DNA of 64,000 bases from Beta vulgaris subsp. vulgaris (taxonomy: Eukaryota > Streptophyta > Magnoliopsida > Caryophyllales > Amaranthaceae), in the NCBI RefSeq assembly GCF_026745355.1, contig NC_079207.1, positions 19,100,920-19,164,919 on the forward strand, written 5' to 3'. The position numbers and the translations under genes were made by a program. The notes under the pieces are model-generated. The model worked only from the letters and a program-made list of their open reading frames with translations. It searched no databases and was not told the origin of the DNA. Shown one piece after another: positions 58,432 to 64,000 of the stretch; position 1 is the stretch's first letter; every line of letters starts with the position of its first letter.

Positions 58432-59638
58432 CACAAACTTTTGTATAAGGCAGGCCACATCTTGAACAAATGGTGTGGCCAGCTAATAAAAGGCCCAAGC
58501 TAGGCTTTATAATGAAGCCCGCGTCCCCTAGAAAAAGCCCAAGAATAAAATTCGTTTTCGGAGGGGTTACTTTTCGTAACAAGAGTTACTTTTGAATCCG
58601 TTTTCAGAGGGGTTACTTTTCATAACAGGGGTTACTTTTGTTGAATCTATATTTTTTTTTTCTTCTAATTTTTAGGTGTTACTTTTAGTGAAACTAAGGG
58701 TTAATTTTTCGAATGCTAAGCGGTTACTTTACTGAAACCGGAGATTACTTTTTGTAATGATAAGGGGATATTTTTACGGAAAGTATGTGTTACATTTGTA
58801 ATTATAAGGGGTTACTTTTACTGAAATTAGGGGTTACTTTTTAATTACAAGGGATTACTTTTGTAATTATAAGGGGTTACTTTTACTGAAACTAGGGGTT
58901 ACTTCTTACGCCATAACTACCACCACCTTCATTATCCTCCTTTTCTTTGTCCTCAGCTCCACCGTCGATTCTACCTCCATCATCCTCGATCATCGTTGTT
59001 CACCTCTTTTACTCCCCCCTCACTGTACCCCCACCCTGACTCCTTCTATTTCTGTCTCTCTCTGCCTCCTCCACCTCCTCCCCCTTCCTCATCCTCTCTC
59101 TCTCCTCGCCTCCTCCGCCTCCTCACCAATCGACACCACCTAACTTCACATGACGATGATTTTTCAGAAAACACAAACAAACGTCAACAAAAAGACTATT
59201 ATCGTCATTTTTATTAACTGCAAGATTATTATCGCCATTGTTATTAACTAAAGAAAGCTAAAAAGAAGAAGAAATTGCAATCAAATCCAACAAACGAACT
59301 TTCGAAAACACTACTGTTATTACCGCCATTGTTATTAAATGAAGAAAGCTAAAGAGAAGAAGAAGTTCATCAGGAGAGAGAAATTAAACCTGAAAATTAG
59401 AGATTAGGGTTTCTAATTTGAGTTGGAAGAACGAGAAGATGAAGAGACTGAGTAGGGGAAAAAAGAAGAGAGAGAAAGTTGTTTGCAGAGAATTTGAAGG
59501 GTTTGAGAAGATGATGATGATGAATTGATGAAGAAAAGGTGGTGGTGATGGAAAGAAGCGAAGAGTGAGGAAGGAAGATGGGGGTGTACAACCACACGGT
59601 TTGCTTTCCGTGTGGCCTGTGTTATAGAAAACGCACTC
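58432..59638. mobile_element. Mutator-like element W3 (word GGGGTTACTTTT)
   Basis: 1207 bp between 9-bp copies of TAGAGTGTA (58423-58431 and 59639-59647). The outer 25 nt of both ends align without gaps in inverted orientation (about 17 of 25 match, including TTTT, TATAA and CAGGCC). Each end then has a hairpin: left GGCCACA...TGTGGCC (58453-58480), right CCACACGG...CCGTGTGG (59592-59615). GGGGTTACTTTT-like words fill 58550-58910. The rest is CT-rich (58985-59135) plus two copies of a block of about 45 bp (about 59228 and 59317). No transposase. Confidence 0.65.
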
Positions 59639-59699
59639 TAGAGTGTATGTTATGTACATGGACACAAATGTTTGAAAAATTAACTGCTAGGTCGCAATA

Positions 59700-60954
59700 A
59701 CTTGGTTGCCATTAAAGATAATACTAACTTTTTGTCCATATTCAACAATCATGGCATATAATACTTGTTTCGGTGTTGAAACTGTGGCGGACTCTTGATA
59801 AGTTAGTCAGTGATCAAGGGTCGTCCAAGACTAGTGAGCTGCAAGAGAACAAATAGCTACTCTCGGGGGGATGCGAGGAAACCCCTCCGACGCTCAAGTC
59901 AGTAAGTGTCCGCTAAGGATTTAGAGAGAGAAAGTTGAGAGAGAGAGATAAGCTATTTTTAATATGTGAGAGAATGTACCTACAGAATAATACCATTTGG
60001 TTATTTATAGGAGTATTATTTATCTGACAGGATGCGTAATCATGTGACACGTGTATGGCTAAAGTGAGTTGACTGGAAGGAAGATTCCTTTATTTTGTCC
60101 TCTTTGCGACCGCGAGTGTTATCACGGTCCGTTACCTAGGACCGTTGATCTGGTATAGTGACTTCGCATCCTAGAGATTTTTATGGCGAACAGTAAGACA
60201 TGTCCGATAGTGGACTTGGGATACTACCCATACAACTAGCCCCCCAGCATCATTGAGGGTCGTGACTATCGTTGATGTTGATTTCGAGGAGGCAAATGAA
60301 TTTTGCATGCTTTTTAGATAGCTCTTTTGATGCTGCCACGTGTTGACCTGGGATCAATCGTAGATCTCAAATAAGAGTAATTATTACTGCTTGTGGTATC
60401 TCGCTCATTTTCCCCCCTTTTTTTGTTTATTAGGGTGTGCCCCGGAGGTGACACTTGGCGAAGATCTAGGATAGCAGTTGATACGTTTTTTCATCGCAAC
60501 CGTCTATCCTAGTATTTAAAAGAACACTTTCCTTTTCTTTGTTTTTTAGTTAACTTCTTCATCTTTCTTCGACTTTTCTCTAGTTTTTTCAAGTTTACAA
60601 AGACTTTGAAGCTTCTTTATCTTGTCAAGATAGTTGCTTTCTTACCCAAATCTTCTAAAAAGGTACTTTACACCATATTTCATGTACTGTTCCTGAAGAA
60701 TTTCTTCAAATTTTATTTCTTTTTCTGGGTTTGTTCAAGGGTTTTTGTTTCTTCTGCCTCCGCTTTTCTTCGGTGAGTTCTTGGTTTTCCGGCGTCGTTG
60801 GACTAGACTTTTCTCCTTTCACGCCTTGGGAACTTCCATTATAACTTCAGAAGGCTTGCGTCATCTTTTTTGATCAATTTCTCGGCGAGATTTCCTTCAG
60901 GTACCAATTTCGAAACCCCTTTGGCTTTTTATTGTGTTTTTGTTACTTAGAACT
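59700..60954 (+). other. LTR/leader-like region upstream of a gag-like pseudogene
   Basis: No ORF. It contains CCCCTCCGACGCTCAAGTCA (about 59882), a phrase I associate with plant retroelement leaders, and a TATA-like stretch (TATTTAAAAG near 60511). Its link to the gag-like remains at 60955-63440 is by position only; no LTR pair or target duplication was found. Confidence 0.4.
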
Positions 60955-63440
60955 ATGTCGGACCGTTCAGATAGTTAAACAACTTTAGATAGTGAATTTA
61001 TGTCCGGAAGTGATCCTTCTTCTCCCTCCTCCCCTAATGACGGATAAAGTTCGTCAATTTCTAGTCATACGAAGGGAAGAACTCGCCTTTCAGCTGACCT
61101 ACCCCTCACTGTCGATATGGCAAAGGAGCATAGATCTAAGTTTTTTAACAACCGCTCAACCCCTGAGCAAGAGAATCTGACTTCTCAATACTGGTCCGCG
61201 AGGATGAGTGGTGATAGGCAGATGCTTAGGAAGGTTATACATCAAATCTTAGCTCGCCGGACCTTTGGGAATCCCCCACCTGATGATGTTCCCGGAATTG
61301 ATGTTCAACCCTTGAGGGAACATGCTTGGCTTGATAGTTTAGCGGATGCCAGCATTATGGCGACTGATGACTTTTATGATCGTCTTGCCAGTGATGTCAC
61401 CCCTTCTCATCCTCCCGTTGTTGGTTTAGGTTCTGATAACGATTCAATTGCCAGCATGGACGAGGCTGGTACTGGTCCTTCTACTTCTGGACCGGAGTGG
61501 AGTATTCGTCGATCCGAGATTTCTATAGGGGAGAGTTCCAGCATGACTCCCAATTCTCGTCCCGAGCCTATTCCTCAAAGGGACGATGTAAAGCATTTTG
61601 GGATTTAGTTACCCTTGGATTACAGCAGTGGTCCGAAAAAAGTGACCATCTGTTTGGCGGGAGCATGATTTGTCGCTCAATTATTGTCGGGTTACCGAAG
61701 AATTATATGGGTTCCCAGACGGATATAAGTTAGTGGTTCCCGACGAATGGGCTAGGGTGACAAACTGTCCGGCAGGCCGAAGGTGGTGGATGTAGTTGTT
61801 GACGGCGATGACGCCGAAGGACGGATTCCTTGTACTTGGCTTCCAAATGCCAAGTACATACTCGGTAATAAGTTGTTATCTGCCTTGTTCCTGTGCCGGC
61901 CTCACCCTGAAGGTGTGTTCCCTGACCTTTGATCCGACATAGGACTTGATTCTTTTGATTATTGTAGGTACTAATCATTTTCCTTTATTCTCTTTTGCAG
62001 GTGCCGATAGTTTGGATCTTGAGGAGTTAGGTTTGGACGAGAACTTAAAACTGATGTCTAAAGCTCCTAACGATCCCATCTTCAATTACGACACCATCCA
62101 TGGCCTTACTGGAGGTCTACGCAGTGCCGACCGTGGTCGTGGTGGCCGCACTGCCGGCCATTTTATTTGCCGTGCTTGGCGGACCCGAGGTCGAGTCACT
62201 GGTGGGGGAATCATACTTCTTCCCGGCCAGTGGTTCAAGTCCCGATCAACCGCGGCGGTGGCAGTGTTAGCCGCAGGCGCCCTCGAGATCCCGAAGTGGA
62301 AAGTCCCCACAAATGACCTACTGTCGTGGTCGCTGCTGCGTCCGAGACGCTAATTATGAGCTCTAACGTCCACATTAGGATTCTCTTGTCCGGGACTCCA
62401 CCCCTCATATTCTTCGAACATCTACTCTTGATGCTGCTATTAGTAGTATTGGTACGGCATTGGAGTCTGGCTCATCCATGCGCCATAGAATCTACGAAAT
62501 TCTTAGCGCTCCGAACTTTCTTTCAGATCTGGGCCCGATAATTTTTTTTCTCGGGTCCATGAATGGATTGAAAAGAAAGAGGTAACCCTCTGCGTTATCG
62601 TTAAGTCCGCCTTCTCTCGCCCCTACTACTCCGGGACAATTGTACCGGCCGAGTTGGGATGTGAGGGAGGATGCGTCTTTATATGCAGATATTCTTACTA
62701 ATGGCGGCACCATGGGTTACCATCTTATTAAAGGCCTTCAACTGCCGATTGATTATCCGGCAGATAAGCTGGTGGTACCGGTAGCTCAGCTTGCGCATCA
62801 CTTAACTGTGGTAAGTTTCTTACCTTCCTTTATCTCTTGTTTTTTTAAATATTTATGCCTTACTTTGCTCTTGTTTTTGCAGGCCAACAACTCTATTGTG
62901 GAGCTGATAGAGCGGTATATCCACTATTAATGCTTGGGAAACCTTTGAACAGTTCATCAATTACTATCGGACCAAGCTTGATGTTGTTGAGGCTCGCGCT
63001 AATAAGCTGCAGTCAAACTTGACTGCTGAGAAGGCGGTCAAGGCCAAGACGGAGACGGAGTTGGTGGATCTCCACGAAAGGCCGATAAGCTGCAGGAGGC
63101 CAAAAGCAAACGGGATGAATTGGAACTAGCCTTGAAGACTGCTAAGGAGGAGGCGGTTGTTGCTATTGAAAAGGCAAAGTCTGAATTCTCGTTGTAGCAA
63201 ATTTCAAGAAATCTGATGAATTCTTCCGACTCTTGGGGGACAGGTACGACGGAGGATGGGTGTCCGCGAAGAGATGCATCTGCCACACTTACACATCCTT
63301 GGACTGGGAGCAAATGGAGGTCGCCTTTGCTGAAGGCACTTATACATGTCCTCTTAAATCTGAACCCTTCATTTGTTCTGAGGACGTGATTGCTAACCTC
63401 CTCCCTACCATTGCACATGAAGAAGCGCCTCCCTCCTGAA
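60955..63440 (+). pseudogene. Decayed gag-like gene of a putative gypsy-type element
   Basis: Starts MSDRSDS with an early TAA. Open pieces include 61117-61608 (an acidic Ser/Pro-rich region) and 61946-62353, with remnants between them such as EELYGFPDGYKLVVPDEWAR and, later, DSLVRDSTPHILRTSTLDAA. Near 62935-63200 is a Lys/Glu/Ala-rich coiled coil (KLQSNLTAEKAVKAKTETEL). The order PMD-like/gypsy-type transposon domain, linker, coiled coil is typical of plant gag-like proteins of the putative gypsy-type transposon family. Many stops and frameshifts; introns cannot be excluded at 61965-62000 and 62812-62882. Confidence 0.55.
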
Positions 63441-63727
63441 AATTTTGGCATTGATGTCGAGGCTCCTCCGTGGCTTCTAACAACTGTTAACTTGTAGCTT
63501 CGAATATTTGTAATTTTTTAAATGCAACCCATTATGGCATGTAACTTGATATTTTATAATTGTAATTTACTGTTACGAATTTGTAAGTGCCTTTTTTGAT
63601 GGATGCCTATGTTTTTTGGCATGTAGTTGGCCGTCGTGCCAATATTTCGTAATATATAATGTTGTATTATTCATTTTCGTCTCTTTTCGTTAAAAAAAAA
63701 AGAAATTTACGCAAGTTTTGAAAATTT

Positions 63728-63800
63728 TAGGCCACGAATAACTTCTGCAATGTTAGGCCGCGAATAACTTTTGCAATGTTAGGCCACAAATAACCTTTTA
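63728..63800. repeat. Short tandem repeat (GTTAGGCC-type unit)
   Basis: Three imperfect copies of a unit reading TTAGGCCACGAATAACTTTT plus a short linker. It leads into the array that follows. Confidence 0.65.
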
Positions 63801-64000
63801 TCCTGTTATATGGTAAATTTTATACTGGGCTTGTTATATGGCCGTTATCACGCTTTAGCCTGTTATATGGCTGAATTTTATACTGGGCCTGTTATATGGC
63901 CAACATTTGTATTAGGCCTGTTATACGGCCATTATCGTACTTAAGCATGTCATGTGGCCAATATATGTACTAGGCCTGTTATGTGGTTGTTATCGTACTT
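63801..64000. repeat. Tandem array of about 30-bp units, continuing past the window
   Basis: At least seven degenerate units each carrying CCTGTTATATGGCC-like cores, alternating between two spacer types (TTTTATACTGGG and GTTATCACGCTTTAG-like). This suggests a dimeric higher unit of about 59 bp. It follows the gag-like remains and may be the 3' tandem-repeat region of that element. Confidence 0.65.

Noticed and set aside
1..64000. Plastid or mitochondrial origin of the whole window
   Set aside because: Only about 300 bp resembles plastid DNA; the rest is nuclear genes with introns and nuclear transposons.

Overview
This is nuclear DNA from a flowering plant, most likely a eudicot. It has intron-containing genes for plant-specific secreted proteins, a chromodomain Ty3/gypsy retrotransposon primed by initiator tRNA-Met, RNase H-bearing plant LINEs, Stowaway and Tourist MITEs, CACTA elements, a mini-Helitron and a piece of plastid psbA. 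I cannot name the species from sequence alone. Most of the 64 kb is transposable elements, many nested in one another.

Layout. (1) 0.7-18.8 kb is a head-to-tail tandem duplication of about 9.07 kb. Each unit carries a complete Ty3/gypsy element with an identical 5-bp target-site duplication (TTAAC), the last two exons of a WD-repeat-like nucleolar protein gene, and an LTR-like block. (2) 18.8-22.9 kb is a minus-strand non-autonomous retroelement with a gag-like ORF. That ORF is broken by a 1.5-kb CACTA element and a 28-bp tandem duplication, and its 3' side is cut by a 263-bp Helitron. (3) 23.1-23.4 kb is the terminus of a second CACTA-type family. (4) 24.1-30.1 kb is a plastid psbA fragment split by a decayed LINE (LINE A). 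(5) 31.6-35.0 kb is a young 5'-truncated LINE (LINE B). (6) 36.6-38.2 kb is an apparently intact gene for a secreted EG45/plant natriuretic peptide-like protein, with a Tourist-like MITE in its second intron. (7) 41.0-49.2 kb is a full-length LINE (LINE C) with a 16-bp target-site duplication; a CACTA element sits cleanly inside its ORF1. A deleted relative (LINE D, minus strand) follows. (8) 52.5-56.0 kb holds small elements: a Stowaway MITE, Helitron 5' ends, a SINE-like piece and a Mutator-like miniature element. (9) 57.1-57.7 kb is an intact minus-strand pectin methylesterase inhibitor-like gene with a polyserine insert. (10) 58.4-59.6 kb is a larger Mutator-like element. (11) 59.7-63.5 kb is a decayed retroelement of the putative gypsy-type transposon gag family, followed by a tandem array that runs off the window.

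Only two host genes look complete (36701-38191 + and 57104-57721 -). Both encode small secreted proteins of the cell wall/apoplast, but nothing ties them together beyond that. The most original observation is a set of three elements (35028-35418, 55678-56004, 58432-59638) with one design: a 9-11 bp target-site duplication, a tail of about 20 nt, a hairpin in each terminal inverted repeat, and an interior built from repeats of one short word. The word differs in each element.
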